Below, piece after piece: positions 22,031 through 33,800 of a stretch of 64,000 nt of DNA. The notes under the pieces were generated by a model that was given only the letters and a program-made list of their open reading frames with translations, had not been told where the DNA came from and did no database searches. The first letter of the stretch is position 1. Every line of letters begins with the position of its first letter. Both the position numbers and the translations under genes were made by a program. The DNA is from Rallus limicola (taxonomy: Eukaryota > Chordata > Aves > Gruiformes > Rallidae): positions 248,001 through 312,000 of the forward strand of contig JAKCOZ010000100.1 in assembly GCA_022605955.1 (NCBI GenBank), given 5' to 3'.

Positions 22031-22405
22031 CTGAAGTGCCTAAGTGTGTCCCGGGTTTTGCTTGGGATTGTGAAGGTCTTATGTGACAGGCTTAGAAGGC
22101 ACCGGTTGCCAAAGGGAGTCGTTTGTGGGGATGTAGTTTCTGAGAGAGGTCTGGCAGCCGTTTGTCAAGCCACCACCATGGCCTTTGGAGCCCTGGCCTT
22201 TTACTAGGTGAGGTTGGATGAGCCCTGGGAGAAGAAAGACTGAATGAGGCTGTGTTGAATGCTGTGAGGCAGGAGAAGTTTATTGAAGGACAAAAACACA
22301 GTGAGAAGGAAGGAGTGCCCAGAAGAGGGGCACCCGTGTGAGGCAGAGGTCGGGTGAGCATCAGCCAACATCCTTTGTTGGTGTCAGGGCAGGTGTTGAG
22401 GGCCC

Positions 22406-22738
22406 TTAGCAGGGGTAGCAGCCCCTTCTGCCTCCATAGCAGCCCAGGCCTCCTAAGCCGTAGCCATAGGCAAGGCCATAGCCAAGGCCATAGCCAAAGC
22501 CTCCAGAGGAGACAGGCACTCCCTGGGAGCTGAGTTCGTTGCCCACGGCAGCGGATGCGGAGGATCCCACAGCGGTGCTCTGGGGGAAGGAGCTGAGGAT
22601 GGGTCCTGGCAGGGTGACCAGCACAGCGGGAGGCTGGATGACGACACGGGAGTCCTCACACTGCCTGACACAGGGCTCGTTGCAGCTGTTGGCCAGCGGG
22701 GTGGGTCCGCAGGGGCGGCAGAGGCTGTTGCAGGCCAT
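22406..22738 (-). CDS. K8, feather-type beta-keratin, 110 aa
   Basis: Arg8, [23 protein letters not shown] end. Intron 22759-22864. AATAAA at 22279-22284 gives a 3' UTR of about 122 nt, as in K19 and the remnant R2, which share this B3-type 3' flank. P1 promoter flank. Frame and splice sites intact. Confidence 0.94.
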   Translation of the reverse strand: MACNSLCRPCGPTPLANSCNEPCVRQCEDSRVVIQPPAVLVTLPGPILSSFPQSTAVGSSASAAVGNELSSQGVPVSSGGFGYGLGYGLAYGYGLGGLGCYGGRRGCYPC

Positions 22739-22864
22739 GTGTGTGGTGTGGAGGGGCCCTGGAAGAGAGGAGGTTGAGAAAGCGCAGGGCTGCAAAGGTG
22801 TTGAGGGCTGGAAGAGCTGGGCCAAGCAGGGCAGGAGCTGGAGGGGAAGGGCTTTGAGGCTCAC

Positions 22865-22935
22865 CTTGTGGAGCGTGGAGCAGAAGGCGTCAGGAGAAGT
22901 GTGTGAGGGACAGAGGCTCTGGGTCGGCTTTTATG
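22865..22935 (-). promoter_or_regulatory. K8 core promoter and exon 1
   Basis: TATA element CATAAAAG at 22928-22935; start inferred near 22904. P1-type flank. Confidence 0.78.
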
Positions 22936-23715
22936 CTGGTCCCAGAGGGGTGTGACACCCCTTGAGGGTGACCACGTTTTTCATCAAGCAGGTCTTGCCT
23001 GTCACAGCCTCACTATTAATGAGCTGGGGTGTGTTTTCCTGGCCACACTTTTCTGCCATTTCATGTCCTTCTCGTGACTCCATGTTCACTTGTCCCTGGC
23101 GGCAGCTTTGAAGGGCCAAATTCTGGGTGTTGAGTGTGTGTGTCAGGACGGGCAGGAGACACATCCAAAGCACAGGAGGGGATGGTTATTGTAACTGAGG
23201 TCATGCCATGGCATTTGTGTGGTGTGGTTTGCAGATGTGTTGTGAAGCGAGTGCCCCCATTCCTTGCCTCCCTGGAAGGCTTTGATGTTGTGCCAGGTGA
23301 GGGGCTGCCCCTTCCATTGCATTCAGGCCTTCCCCAGCAAGGATGAATGCTGGAGGCTTGTGGAATGGCAAAACTGGCTGCAGGTCAGCCAAGGCGAGTG
23401 CCCCATTTCTGCCAGGCCTGCAAGGCTGGTCTGAGCGTTGGATTTGTGCCAGGTGAGGTGCTGTCCCTTCCATGGCATTCAGGCCTTCCCTGCCTTGCTG
23501 CCATGATGCTAACTGTGTCTATGGGCCCGGCCTTTCCAACTGCTGGTGCTCTGTGGTTCTGTCTTGCTGCCCCTGTGGCTCCTGTGTTTGGGAGAACGGG
23601 GGCTGCATCTTTGGCCTTGTGCCCCTGTGGGTCTGTCCCTGGTGTATGAGTAGAAGCAGGCAGAGGGAGGCTGCTTGTGAGAGCAGGCCCTCATCCTGGC
23701 AGCCTGTGTCCAGAG
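22936..23715. repeat. P1-type 5' flank of K8
   Basis: CTTTGAA block near 23104-23112 and a diverged subrepeat at about 23470-23690; close to 47102-47400 in its proximal part. No gene seen. Confidence 0.55.
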
Positions 23716-24689
23716 CTGAGGTGTCCCCAGTGTTGTTGGGAGGCCTGCCAGGCTCCTTCTCAGCTGGTGTTAGCCCCTCAGCAGTGCTGCCCTTTCCTCA
23801 GGCTGACAGGTTTGTAGGCCGGGCTCTGGTGTGCCCATCCACACCCCGTGGCTCCTTTGCATGGGCAGGTGAGAGTGTGGAGAGCCCGTGAGTGTGATGA
23901 GAGGCAGAGGAGAGTGGAAGCCGCAGGGAGAGGATGTGGTGCTGCAGGAACACTGGGATCTTTCCTTAGGGTGCGTCCTGAGGGGTGAGGCCACTTCTCT
24001 GCACAGTGTTTGCTGGCAGAAGGAGGGTCTGCAGATTGCCAGGGCGAGCTGGAGCCAAGCGTGCAGCATGTGGCTGCAGAGCTGAGGCCCTGGGGATGGA
24101 TGATGGAAGCTGAGGGCCTGAGGAATGGCAAGGCAGCTCCAGTTCAGCCAAGGGGCGTGCTTTTTGGGCTGGTTGTCAGCAGAGACTTCCTTGTTGCTCA
24201 GAATGAGCCAGGGAGGTAGGAAGGTGTGCTGGACAGCTGCATGCACACAGCTCTGTGGGGCCTGATGGGATGTCCCCAGGAGTGGTGAGGGAAGGACCTT
24301 GAAGAATTTTTTCAGGGGGTGTCTCTATGATCTCATTGAGTTCATATTGCTCTGGAGGGATTGGTAAAGGTTGGCAGAGAGCTCCTAAGCTTTGTCTGTG
24401 TGAGGAGTGCAGGGAAGAAGATCTGGGAAAGTCGGGGCTGCTGATGCTGGTCTTGTTCTTGTAGAAGGGGATGTAGAAATTCCTTCTGTAAAGGAGTGTC
24501 AATGCAGGGAAGCAGGAGAATGTGATGTGAGGAAAAATCGGTAGGACCTCCTTATCAGGAGGTGTAGTGACAAGATGAGGGCTTAAGAACAATACTGAAA
24601 GAGGGCAGATTTGGGTGAAGTGTTAGGAAGGCTTTCTTTCCTGTGAGGTGATTTGGACACTTGAGGAGCATTCCAGCAGAAGCTGTGTT
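23716..24689. other. Shared module, then unique sequence
   Basis: Matches 20746-21180 until about 24160, then diverges abruptly into sequence with no close partner in the window (24180-24690) except faint similarity to unit spacers near 24400-24490. No gene recognised. Confidence 0.45.
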
Positions 24690-24865
24690 TGTCTTGGGGT
24701 CCCTGGCAGTGTTGAAGGGCAGGTTGGACGGGGCTTTGAGCAGCATGGTCAAGTGGAGGGTGTCTGTGCTCAGGTACGTTTCAACTAACTGATCTCTCAG
24801 GTCCCTTCCTACCCAAACCCTTCTGTGATCCTGTCATGCTATGATCTATAATTCTCAGACTTTGT
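24690..24865 (+). mobile_element. CR1 3' tail
   Basis: GGGGCTTTGAGCAGCATGGT and CAGGTCCCTTCCTACCCAAA, ending in degenerate ATGATCTATAATTCT. Diverged from the other tails. Confidence 0.7.
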
Positions 24866-25695
24866 GATTTCTCTGCTGTTCTGTGGACACACAGAACTTG
24901 GGTCATTCTTTCTCTCCCGTTTCCACTGTAGGCAGGGGAGTGAAAGAACCTCAGTGGTGACCCAGCATGCATGGCAATTTCCCCCAGCAGAAAGGATGCC
25001 GTGGGCCAGAGGCATGGGTAGACCTGCAGAAGTGTGCCCAGGCTGTTGTTTGGGAAGGGAAGGTCTTGTGTGACAGGCTGGAAGCGCATTGGGTGCAGGT
25101 GGGAGGTATTTTGGGGTGCACGTCCTAGAGAAAGAAGTGTCAGCTCTTGGTCAAGCCACGTGAGGGGCCTGTTGAGCCCTGTCACTTTGCTGGGTGAGGT
25201 TGGTTGAGCCTTGAGAGGCAAAAGAATGAACGAGGAGGTGTCAAAGGCTGTGCTGCAGGAGAAGTTTATTGAAGAGAAACAAAATAAGACAGTGAATTTG
25301 AATGATCTGAGAGCAGCTGGGTGCCTGTGTGAGGTACAGGTCAGATGAGCACCAGGCAATGCTGTTGCCTTCCGGAGCTCTTAGCAGAGCCATGAGGTGT
25401 TCCTGTCCCACTGTGGGAGTGGCACAGTCGAGTTCCTTGGGGGTCTTTTGTTTGTGAGCAGACTTGTCCCTGAAGAGTAGGAGAGAGAAGTGGAGGTGCA
25501 AAGAAGGAAGTGGTAGAGGAAGAAGAAGAGGGGAATGGGGCCATGTTTGCCTCAGCCTTGACTGGCCAATTCTTTCTTTGGTGCCGTGAGAGATGGAACC
25601 ATGGAGAAGGCAGGAGATGTCAGGAGGCATGTCTTCAATCCACAGCATGGCTTCCAGAGATTGAGATGTTAGTGTTGGGATGGTGGTGAGAACCC
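24866..25695. other. Diverged 3' flank and 3' UTR of a lost keratin copy
   Basis: Collinear with 3' flanks of other units but with many substitutions. Carries AATAAA (minus) at 25265-25270 and the 3' UTR words GAAGAAGAAGAGG and CATGTTTGCCTCAGCC. It leads into the remnant R1, so this is an older member of the array. Confidence 0.6.
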
Positions 25696-25740
25696 TTAGC
25701 AGGGGTAGCAGCCCCTTCTGAATCCAAAGCAGCCCTGGCT
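25696..25740 (-). pseudogene. R1, last codons of a lost beta-keratin gene
   Basis: Only the C-terminal end remains, reading GCFGFRRGCYPC before TAA, against [12 protein letters not shown] in intact copies. Upstream coding sequence, intron and promoter are gone; a decayed CR1 abuts the break at about 25741. Two substitutions within 12 codons show it escaped recent homogenisation. Confidence 0.8.
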
Positions 25741-25744
25741 GCTA

Positions 25745-26525
25745 TCCCCCATAACAGAAAAAAAAATTGGCTTGGACCTGCTAGACCTCTTAGCCATGCC
25801 CAAGTGTAGAGGCCTGGATGGCATCCCCCTAAGGGTACTGAGGGGGCTGTTGTCAGTGTTCACCAAACAACCATCTGTCATGTCTCTGCAGTCTTGCCTG
25901 TACCAGGGAAGTCCTGGTTGATTGGAAGTGAGTAAACGTGACACCCACCAACAAGAACAGCCAGAGGGAAGATCTGGGAATCACAGGCCTCTCAATCTGA
26001 CCTTGGTTCCAGGGCAGTTTAGGTGCCAGATCACCTTGAGTGCCACCACGCAGCACATACAGGACAGCCAAGTGATCAGTCCCAGTCATCATGGGTTAGG
26101 AAAGGCAGGTTCTGCTTGACCCTCCTGGTCTGCTGCCATGACAAGGTGACCTGCTGAATAGCTGAGGGAATGGCTGTGGATGTTGTGTACCTGGTCTTTA
26201 GTAAAGCCTTTCATAGTAATTCCCACAGCATTCTCCTTGAGAAACTGGCTTCTCCTGCCTTGGTTGGGTGTAACCCTCTGCTGGGTCACAGCAAAGCCAG
26301 GCAATGCTACAGGCTTCGGGAAGAGTAGCTGAAAAGCTTCCTGGCATAAATGGACCTGGGGGTCAACAACCATCAGAACATGAGCCAGCTGTGTGGCAGG
26401 GTGGTTAAGAAGGCCAACAGCATGTTGGCTTGTATGGGAAATGGTTTGGCCAGCAGGACCAGGGCAGTGTTCATCCCCCTGTACTCCCTGTGAGGTTCTG
26501 AAGCCTGTCCACAGAATGGCAATGA
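25745..26525 (+). mobile_element. CR1 ORF2 fragment, copy 4, internally deleted
   Basis: Same module as 2790-4065. The central reverse-transcriptase part is missing between about 26275 and 26290 (joined at CTGCTGGGTCACAGCAAAGC). The left part (25745-25930) is more diverged than in sister copies. Confidence 0.8.
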
Positions 26526-26907
26526 AACACCTAAGGCTGGGATGCAGAAGAACTTTATTGAGGGAAAGAAAAGAAGCAGTAACGAGCATAATGATCTCCT
26601 CACCATGGAGGAAGGAGACCAGAGGTCCATGGTAGGCTTTGGCTTCAGAGAAGTTGGTGTCAGTGGGGAGTACTAGACACAAGAGAAGAAGCGATGCAAC
26701 AAAGGAAGAAGAAGAGGAGGAGGTTGTGGGGCCGAGTTTGCCTCAGCCCAGGCTGCTCCCCTTCCCTGCTTCCTTGCTTGGTGCCATGAGAGGAGGAGCT
26801 GTGGATGGCATTTCCATGTGCCAGGAAGGGCCTGGAGAAGTGTCCTCAATCCATGGCATGGCTTCCAGTGTTGGAGTGGTTGGTGAGAGGGCTGGTGGTG
26901 AGCACAC

Positions 26908-27243
26908 TTAGCAGAGGTATCCATAGCCCCTTCTGCCTCCATAGCAGCCCAGGCCTCCTAAGCCGTAGCCATAGGCAAGGCCATAGCCAAGGCCATAGCC
27001 AAAGCCTCCAGAGGAGACAGGCACTCCCTGGGAGCTGAGTTCGTTGCCCACGGCAGCGGATGCGGAGGATCCCACAGCGGTGCTCTGGGGGAAGGAGCTG
27101 AGGATGGGTCCTGGCAGGGTGACCAGCACAGCGGGAGGCTGGATGACGACACGGGAGTCCTCACACTGCCTGACACAGGGCTCGTTGCAGCTGTTGGCCA
27201 GCGGGGTGGGTCCGCAGGGGCTGCAGAGGCTGTTGCAGGCCAT
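26908..27243 (-). CDS. K9, feather-type beta-keratin, 111 aa
   Basis: Ser8, [24 protein letters not shown] end. Intron 27264-27369; AATAAA at 26554-26559, 3' UTR about 349 nt. The remnant R1 lies only 1.2 kb away on its 3' side, the shortest spacing in the window, through loss of a gene body and part of the CR1 module. P2 flank. Confidence 0.94.
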   Translation of the reverse strand: MACNSLCSPCGPTPLANSCNEPCVRQCEDSRVVIQPPAVLVTLPGPILSSFPQSTAVGSSASAAVGNELSSQGVPVSSGGFGYGLGYGLAYGYGLGGLGCYGGRRGYGYLC

Positions 27244-27369
27244 GTGTGTGGTGTGGAGGGGCCCTGGAAGAGAGGAGGTTGAGAAAGCGCAGGGCTGCAA
27301 AGGTGTTGAGGGCTGGAAGAGCTGGGCCAAGCAGGGCAGGAGCTGGAGGGGAAGGGCTTTGAGGCTCAC

Positions 27370-27440
27370 CTTGTGGAGCGTGGAGCAGAAGGCGTCAGGA
27401 GAAGTGTGTGAGGGACAGAGGCTCTGGGTCGGCTTTTATG
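27370..27440 (-). promoter_or_regulatory. K9 core promoter and exon 1
   Basis: TATA element CATAAAAG at 27433-27440; start inferred near 27409. P2-type flank. Confidence 0.78.
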
Positions 27441-28199
27441 CTGGTGCTGCAGTGCCCGAGGCACAGAGACAGCCTTTGCCCATGACAGCAGTTTTCAGGC
27501 AGGCAATTCTCACATGCCACAGCCTGGAGAGCAATGAGGTGGGGCGTGTTTTGCTGGCCACAAGGCTCCCTGTTCCTGTCCTCTTCTTGAGGTCGTGTCC
27601 CATTGGCCCTGGCGGCAGCTTTGAAGGGAGAGTCGGTTCTGGGATGGATTTGTAGGCAAGGTGTGTGTAGAAGCATTTTGGAGGCTTGGGCAAAGCCTAG
27701 GAGAGGTGGGGTGTCATGGGTGAGGCCCTCCCATGGCATTTGTGTGGTGTGGTGCGTTGCTGTGTTATTCATTGGGGGCCGATTTCCTTGCATCCCTGTA
27801 AGGCTGGACTGGGCTTTGGAGTTGTGCCGGGCGTGAGGCAAGGCTCTTCCAGCATATTTGCTCTGTCCCCACCTTGCTGCCAGGTCACTAAGCCAGTTTT
27901 TGGGCCTGGTTTTATCCTTGCTCTGTGATGTCTCAGTTCCCCCTGGCCTGGCAGCTTGTAGCTCTCTGTATTGGCTTCATGTTGCCTGGTTGTGTTAGTG
28001 AGGGGCTAGAGGCATGGCTTCTGTGGAAGGCTCCAGAGAATTGCCCTGTGTTTGATAGAAAGTCTCCCTGTGCCAGGAGATGAGGTGGAGGGGAAGAAGC
28101 ATGGTCTGGATAAGAAGGAAGGAGGTATTGGTTGGGACTTAGAAATAATAAGAGACTTTATGATTTCTGCAGGAAGGGGCAAACAACTCAGGGGGGAAC
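27441..28199. repeat. P2-type 5' flank of K9 and spacer
   Basis: CCAAT and CTTTGAA block near 27600-27630, then a spacer (27760-28199) whose only partner is 56791-57169. No gene seen. Confidence 0.6.
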
Positions 28200-29130
28200 A
28201 TAGTGACAAGGGAGGGGGAAAAGGCTGAATTAATTTGTGCCTCATCAGTGAATATGAAGAGCTGTTGTTCTTTGGGGTCCAGCTCCCCTGAGATGGAAGA
28301 CAAGACTGAGGATCATAAGGAAGCCTCCATAAGAGTAACAAATATTTTAATTGACACCACTCAGCCATACACAAGTGCAGGGAGTCAGAAGGATTCCCCC
28401 CACGGGTACTGAGGGGGCTGGTGTCAGTGCTCCCCAAAGCACTGTCTGTCATGTCTCAGCAGCCTTGCCTGTACTGGGCAAGTCCTAATTGACTGGAAGT
28501 GAGCAAACATGATACCTAGCTACAAGAACTGGTGGAAGGAGGGAAGCCAAGCATGTGCTGGGCTGCATCAGGAGAAGTGCGTCCAGTAAGTGGAGGGTGG
28601 CAATTCTCTACTGTGCTCTCCTGAGACTGCAGTCTTGTGTTTAGCTCTTGGCCCACTAGTATAAGAGTGATAGGGAGCTGCTGCATAAAGGGGACAGAAG
28701 AGCTCATCAAGATGGTCTTTTCAGACCTTCTCCTTCTTGAGGACAGGCTGAGTGAGCTGAGTTTGTTTCTCCTGGAGAAGTTTCCAGGGAGACCTTAGAG
28801 CAGCCTTCCTGTACTGACAGGAGCCATGGAGGAAAGATGGAGATGGACTCATTATTCAGGACGTGTAGTGATACGATGAGGGGTAATGAGCAAACCTGAA
28901 CGAGGGTAGGTTTAGGTGAGCTATTAGGAAGGCTTTCTTTACCCTATGCGTGGTTGGAAACATGATGAAGATCCCATATGGGCTCTGTGCCCCTGGTTCC
29001 CTGGCAGTGTTCAGACTTAGGCTGGATGTGGCTTTGAGCAGCCTGGTCTAGAGGAGGGTGTCCCTGGTCATGGCAGTAGAGATGCAGCTGAGATGACTTT
29101 GAAGGTCCCTTCTAAACCAAACCATTCTCT
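28200..29130 (+). mobile_element. CR1 fragments: internally deleted ORF2 and a separate 3' tail
   Basis: CR1 text from GAAAAGGCTGAATT jumps from the region upstream of the reverse transcriptase to GCTGGGCTGCATCAGGAGAA at about 28555. A tail (GGCTTTGAGCAGCCTGGTCT ... ATTCTCTGATTCTG) follows at 28985-29130. Same structure at 58040-58980. Confidence 0.75.
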
Positions 29131-29534
29131 GATTCTGTGCTGTCTCTGTCCTCATGTCGATGCACAAAGCTCTTGTCATATTTTCCCTCCCCTTCCAAGT
29201 TGTGGAGGGGCAGTGATAGAGGGGCTCTGTGCAAACCTGGACCCCAGGCCATGTTACCTTATCAGAGAGGCATCAGAGGCATGTGTAGAAGTGAATAAAA
29301 TTATCAAAGCTTTTCTTTGGGCAAGGGAAGGTCTTGTGTGTCAGGCCAGGAGTGCCCCAGGTGGAAGTGGGATGGTCTTCTCAGAATACCCATCCCAAGG
29401 AGATGTCTGGTATCCATTGTTCAACCCATCCTGCTGGCTGCTTGAGCCCTGAGTTTGTGTTGTTTGAGGCTGGATGAGCTTTGGAAGAATAAAAAAGAAC
29501 TGAGGAGATGTCAAAGCCTGTGCTGCAGGAGAAG
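29131..29534. repeat. 3' flanking spacer of K10 (B2 type)
   Basis: Collinear with 9791-10262. No gene seen. Confidence 0.6.
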
Positions 29535-29966
29535 TTTATTGATTGAAAAAAATACAATGAAAAGGAAAGTGTATGAGGGTGTCCATCTGAGATACAGGTC
29601 AGGGGACCATGAGCCAACATCCTTTGTATGCTGGTGCTCTAACCAGAGTCATGAGGTCGTCCCACCGCCAATTATAGGAGAGGCAGACTGGAGGTCCCCA
29701 GTGGTCTTTGATTTTTAGCAGGTGGTTTCAAAGGAGAGTAGTAGGCAGAAGAGAAGATGAGATGAAGAGAATGGGAAGGGGTAGAGGGGCCATGTTTGCC
29801 TCATCCCAGGCTGGCACTCTTCCCTGCTTCCTTTCTTGTTGCCATGAGAGGAGGAGCTCTGGATGAGAGGTCCAATTTCCAAAAGAGGCCTGGAGGTGCA
29901 TTCTCAGTCCAGAGTATGGACTGCAGGATTATTTGTTGCTGGTGTCAGGGCAGGTGGAGAGAGCCC

Positions 29967-30299
29967 TTAGCAGGGGTAGCAGCCCCTTCTGCCTCCATAG
30001 CAGCCCAGGCCTCCTAAGCCGTAGCCATAGCCAAGGCCATAGGCAAGGCCATAGCCAAAGCCTCCAGAGGAGACAGGCACTCCCTGGGAGCTGAGTTCGT
30101 TGCCCACGGCAGCGGATGCGGAGGATCCCACAGCGGTGCTCTGGGGGAAGGAGCTGAGGATGGGTCCTGGCAGGGTGACCAGCACAGCGGGAGGCTGGAT
30201 GACGACACGGGAGTCCTCACACTGCCTGACACAGGGCTCGTTGCAGCTGTTGGCCAGCGGGGTGGGTCCGCAGGGGCGGCAGAGGCTGTTGCAGGCCAT
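29967..30299 (-). CDS. K10, feather-type beta-keratin, 110 aa
   Basis: Arg8, [23 protein letters not shown] end. Intron 30320-30425; AATAAA at 29535-29540, 3' UTR about 427 nt. P1 flank. A useful intact reference for the B2-type 3' UTR that is shortened in K7 and K18 and interrupted by CR1 in K12. Confidence 0.94.
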   Translation of the reverse strand: MACNSLCRPCGPTPLANSCNEPCVRQCEDSRVVIQPPAVLVTLPGPILSSFPQSTAVGSSASAAVGNELSSQGVPVSSGGFGYGLAYGLGYGYGLGGLGCYGGRRGCYPC

Positions 30300-30425
30300 G
30301 TGTGTGGTGTGGAGGGGCCCTGGAAGAGAGGAGGTTGAGAAAGCGCAGGGCTGCAAAGGTGTTGAGGGCTGGAAGAGCTGGGCCAAGCAGGGCAGGAGCT
30401 GGAGGGGAAGGGCTTTGAGGCTCAC

Positions 30426-30496
30426 CTTGTGGAGCGTGGAGCAGAAGGCGTCAGGAGAAGTGTGTGAGGGACACAGGCTCTGGGTCGGCTTTTATG
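30426..30496 (-). promoter_or_regulatory. K10 core promoter and exon 1
   Basis: TATA element CATAAAAG at 30489-30496; start inferred near 30465. P1-type flank. Confidence 0.78.
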
Positions 30497-31604
30497 CTGG
30501 TCCCAGAGGGGTGTGACAGCCCTTGAGGGTGACTGTGGTTTTCACCAAACTCTTCTCTCATGCCACAGCCTGGTGAGCAATGAGCTGGGGCGTGTTTTCC
30601 TTGCTGCAATTCTGCCATTTCATGTCCTTCTCGTGACTCCATGTTCACTTGTCCCTGGCGGCAGCTTTGAAGGGCCAAATTCTGGGTGTTGAGGGTGTGT
30701 GTCAGGACAGGCAGGAGACACATCCAAAGCATAGGAGAGCTGGGGTGTCATTTTTAAGATCATGCCATGGCAGTTTTGTGGTGTGGCTCTATGAAAGGCT
30801 GCTCAGTGCATTGTGTATCTGCCAATCAAAGGCATTTGGGCCTTCTCTGCCTTGCTGCCATGATGCTAAGCGTGTCTTTGGGCCTGGTCATCTGAGGTTC
30901 TTGTGCTCTGTGGTTCCGTCTTTTGTCCCTCTGTCTCCAAAATTCATGTCTGGGAGAAAGGGGGCAGCATCTTTAGGCTTGTGCCCCCTTTGGGTCACCC
31001 CTGGCGTGTGGGTATGAAACAGGCAGAGGAGGGCTGCTTGTGAGAGCTCCATGAAGGGCTGCTCTGTGCATTATAAATGTGCCATTTGAAGGAATTTGGG
31101 CCTTCTCTGCCTTGCTGCCATGAGGCTAAGTGTGACTTTGGGCCTAGTCTGCTGCCCCTGTTTCTGCAGAGTGTCTGAGAAAAAAAAAGGGCTGCATCTT
31201 TAACCTTGGGCCCCCTTTGGCCATCCCTGGCGTGTGAGTACCAAGCAGGCAGAGGAGGGCTGCTTGTGAGAGCAGCCATTGTCCTGGCAGCTTTAGTCCA
31301 GAGCTCCTGAGTGCCTGGCAACTGCCCGTCCACACCTCCCTGGGGCCTTCTGGGGGTATGTCAGCATGAGAGGTGAGGGTGGGAGCTGGACCACTTCTTT
31401 GGGAGGCCCTTGTTTGTCTTGTAGAGGTGTTGTTGCTTGGGACCGGTTGCTAAAGGCCTGCAGAGATTTTCTAAGGCTCCTCTGTGTAAGAGGTACAGGA
31501 AGGAAGATCTGTGAAGGTAGAGACTGGTGAGACTGTTTATTGTTCCTTTGGAAGGGGATGTAGAAAATCGTTAGGAGAATCTCCTTCCTTGATTTGATGT
31601 GGGG
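30497..31604. repeat. P1-type 5' flank of K10
   Basis: CTTTGAA block near 30665-30671. Subrepeats start near 30800 and 31060 (period about 260 bp). Conserved spacer to 31604. No gene seen. Confidence 0.6.
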
Positions 31605-32885
31605 AAAACATAGTGACAAAGGAGGAGGAAAAGGTCGTATTCCATTGTGCCTCAGAACTGAATACTAAGACCAGTTGTGCTTTGGGTTCCCACCCCCCCT
31701 GAGATGGAAGACAAGGAAGGGGATCATTAGGAAGCCCCCATACAAGAAGGAGAAATGGTTGTACACCTGCTACACCACTAAGACATACACAAGTGTAGGG
31801 GGCCAGAGGGGATCCCCCCTACGGGTACTATGGGGGTTGCTGTCCACGTTCACTAAATATGTTTTTATCATGTCTCTTCAATCCTGCCTGTACCAGGGAA
31901 GTTCTAGTTGTCTGGAAGTGACCAGACGTGGTACCAACCTCTAAGAATTGGCAGAAGGAAGATCTGGGAATCACAGGCCTCTCAGTCTGACCTTAGTTCC
32001 AGGGCAGTTTAGGTGCCAGATCACCTTGAGTGCCACCACACAGCACATACAGGACAGCCAGGTGATCAGTCCCAGTCATCATGGGTTATGAAAGGCAGGT
32101 TCAGCTTGACCCTCCTGGTCTGCTGCCATGACAAGGTGACCTGCTGAATAGCTGAGGGAATGGCTGTGGATGTTGTGTACCTGGTCTTTAGTAAAGCCTT
32201 TCATAGTAATTGCCACAGCATTCTCCTTGAGAAACTGGCTTCTCCTGGCTTGGGTGGGTGCAGTCTGTGCTGGGGAAAAGCTGGCTGGATGGCTGGGCCA
32301 AAGACTTGTGATCAATGGAGTTTATCCCGTTGGTGGCCGGACACAAGTGGTGTTCCCCAAGAGCCAGTGCTGGGGCCAGTTCTGTGCAATATCTTTCTCA
32401 GTGATGTGGACAAGGGGATTGAGGGCACCCTGAGTACGTTTGGACGTGACACCAAGGTTGGCTGCAGCGTTGATCAGCTTGAGGGTAGGAAGGCTCCAAA
32501 GAGGGGTCTGGACAGGCTGGATCCATGGGCCAAGGCCAAGTGTATGAGGTTCAAGAAGGCTCAGTGCCAGGTCCTGCACTTGGGTCCCAACAGCGCCAGG
32601 CAATGCTACAGGCTTGGGGAAGAGTAGCTGACAATCTGCCTGGCATAAAAGGACTTGGTGGTTGACAGGTGTCTGAGCATGAGCCAGCTGTGTGGCAAGG
32701 TGGCTAAGAAGGCCACCAGCATGTTGGCTTGTATGGGAAATGTTTTGGCCAGCAGGACCAGAGCAGTGTTCATCCCCCTGTACTCACCAGTGCTGAGTCT
32801 GTCCTGGAATGCTCTGATGGGTTTTTGGCCCTGCACTGCCACAAAGACAGTGAGGATTTGGAGCCTGTCCACAGAATGGCAATGA
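31605..32885 (+). mobile_element. Decayed CR1 ORF2 fragment, copy 5
   Basis: Same module as 2790-4065; frame open over 32160-32627, catalytic site FGRD. Confidence 0.85.
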
Positions 32886-33267
32886 AACACCTAAGGCTGG
32901 GATGCAGAAGAACTTTATTGAGAGAAGGACAAAAAACAGTATCCAGTTATAAGGACCTCCTCAACATGGAGGAAGGAGACCAAAGGTCCATAGTAGGCTT
33001 TGGCTTCAGAGAAGTTGGTATCAGTGGGAGTACTAGAAACAAGAGAAGAAGCGATGCAACAAAGGAAGAAGAAGAGGAGGAGGTTGTGGGGCCGAGTTTG
33101 CCTCAGCCCAGGCTGCTCCCCTTCCCTGCTTCCTTGCTTGGTGCCATGAGAGGAGGAGCTGTGGATGGCAGGTCCATGTGCCAGGAAAGGCCTGGAGAAG
33201 TGTCCTCAGTCCATGGCATGGCTTCCAGTGTTGGAGTGGTTGGTGAGAGGGCTGGTGGTGAGCACAC

Positions 33268-33603
33268 TTAGCAGAGGTATCCATAGCCTCTTCTGCCTCC
33301 ATAGCAGCCCAGGCCTCCTAAGCCGTAGCCATAGCCAAGGCCATAGGCAAGGCCATAGCCAAAGCCTCCAGAGGAGACAGGCACTCCCTGGGAGCTGAGT
33401 TCGTTGCCCACGGCAGCGGATGCGGAGGATCCCACAGCGGTGCTCTGGGGGAAGGAGCTGAGGATGGGTCCTGGCAGGGTGACCACCACGGTGGAAGGCT
33501 GGATGACGACACGGGAGTCCTCACACTGCCTGACACAGGGCTCGTTGCAGCTGTTGGCCAGCGGGGTGGGTCCGCAGGGGCTGCAGAGGCTGTTGCAGGC
33601 CAT
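33268..33603 (-). CDS. K11, feather-type beta-keratin, 111 aa, STVV core
   Basis: Ser8, [24 protein letters not shown] end; same predicted protein as K6, 16.4 kb away. Intron 33624-33729; AATAAA at 32914-32919, 3' UTR about 349 nt and almost identical to that of K6. P2 flank. Confidence 0.94.
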   Translation of the reverse strand: MACNSLCSPCGPTPLANSCNEPCVRQCEDSRVVIQPSTVVVTLPGPILSSFPQSTAVGSSASAAVGNELSSQGVPVSSGGFGYGLAYGLGYGYGLGGLGCYGGRRGYGYLC

Positions 33604-33729
33604 GTGTGTGGTGTGGAGGGGCCCTGGAAGAGAGGAGGTTGAGAAAGCGCAGGGCTGCAAAGGTGTTGAGGGCTGGAAGAGCTGGGCCAAGCAGGGCAGG
33701 AGCTGGAGGGGAAGGGCTTTGAGGCTCAC

Positions 33730-33800
33730 CTTGTGGAGCGTGGAGCAGAAGGCGTCAGGAGAAGTGTGTGAGGGACAGAGGCTCTGGGTCGGCTTTTATG
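33730..33800 (-). promoter_or_regulatory. K11 core promoter and exon 1
   Basis: TATA element CATAAAAG at 33793-33800; start inferred near 33769. P2-type flank. Confidence 0.78.
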
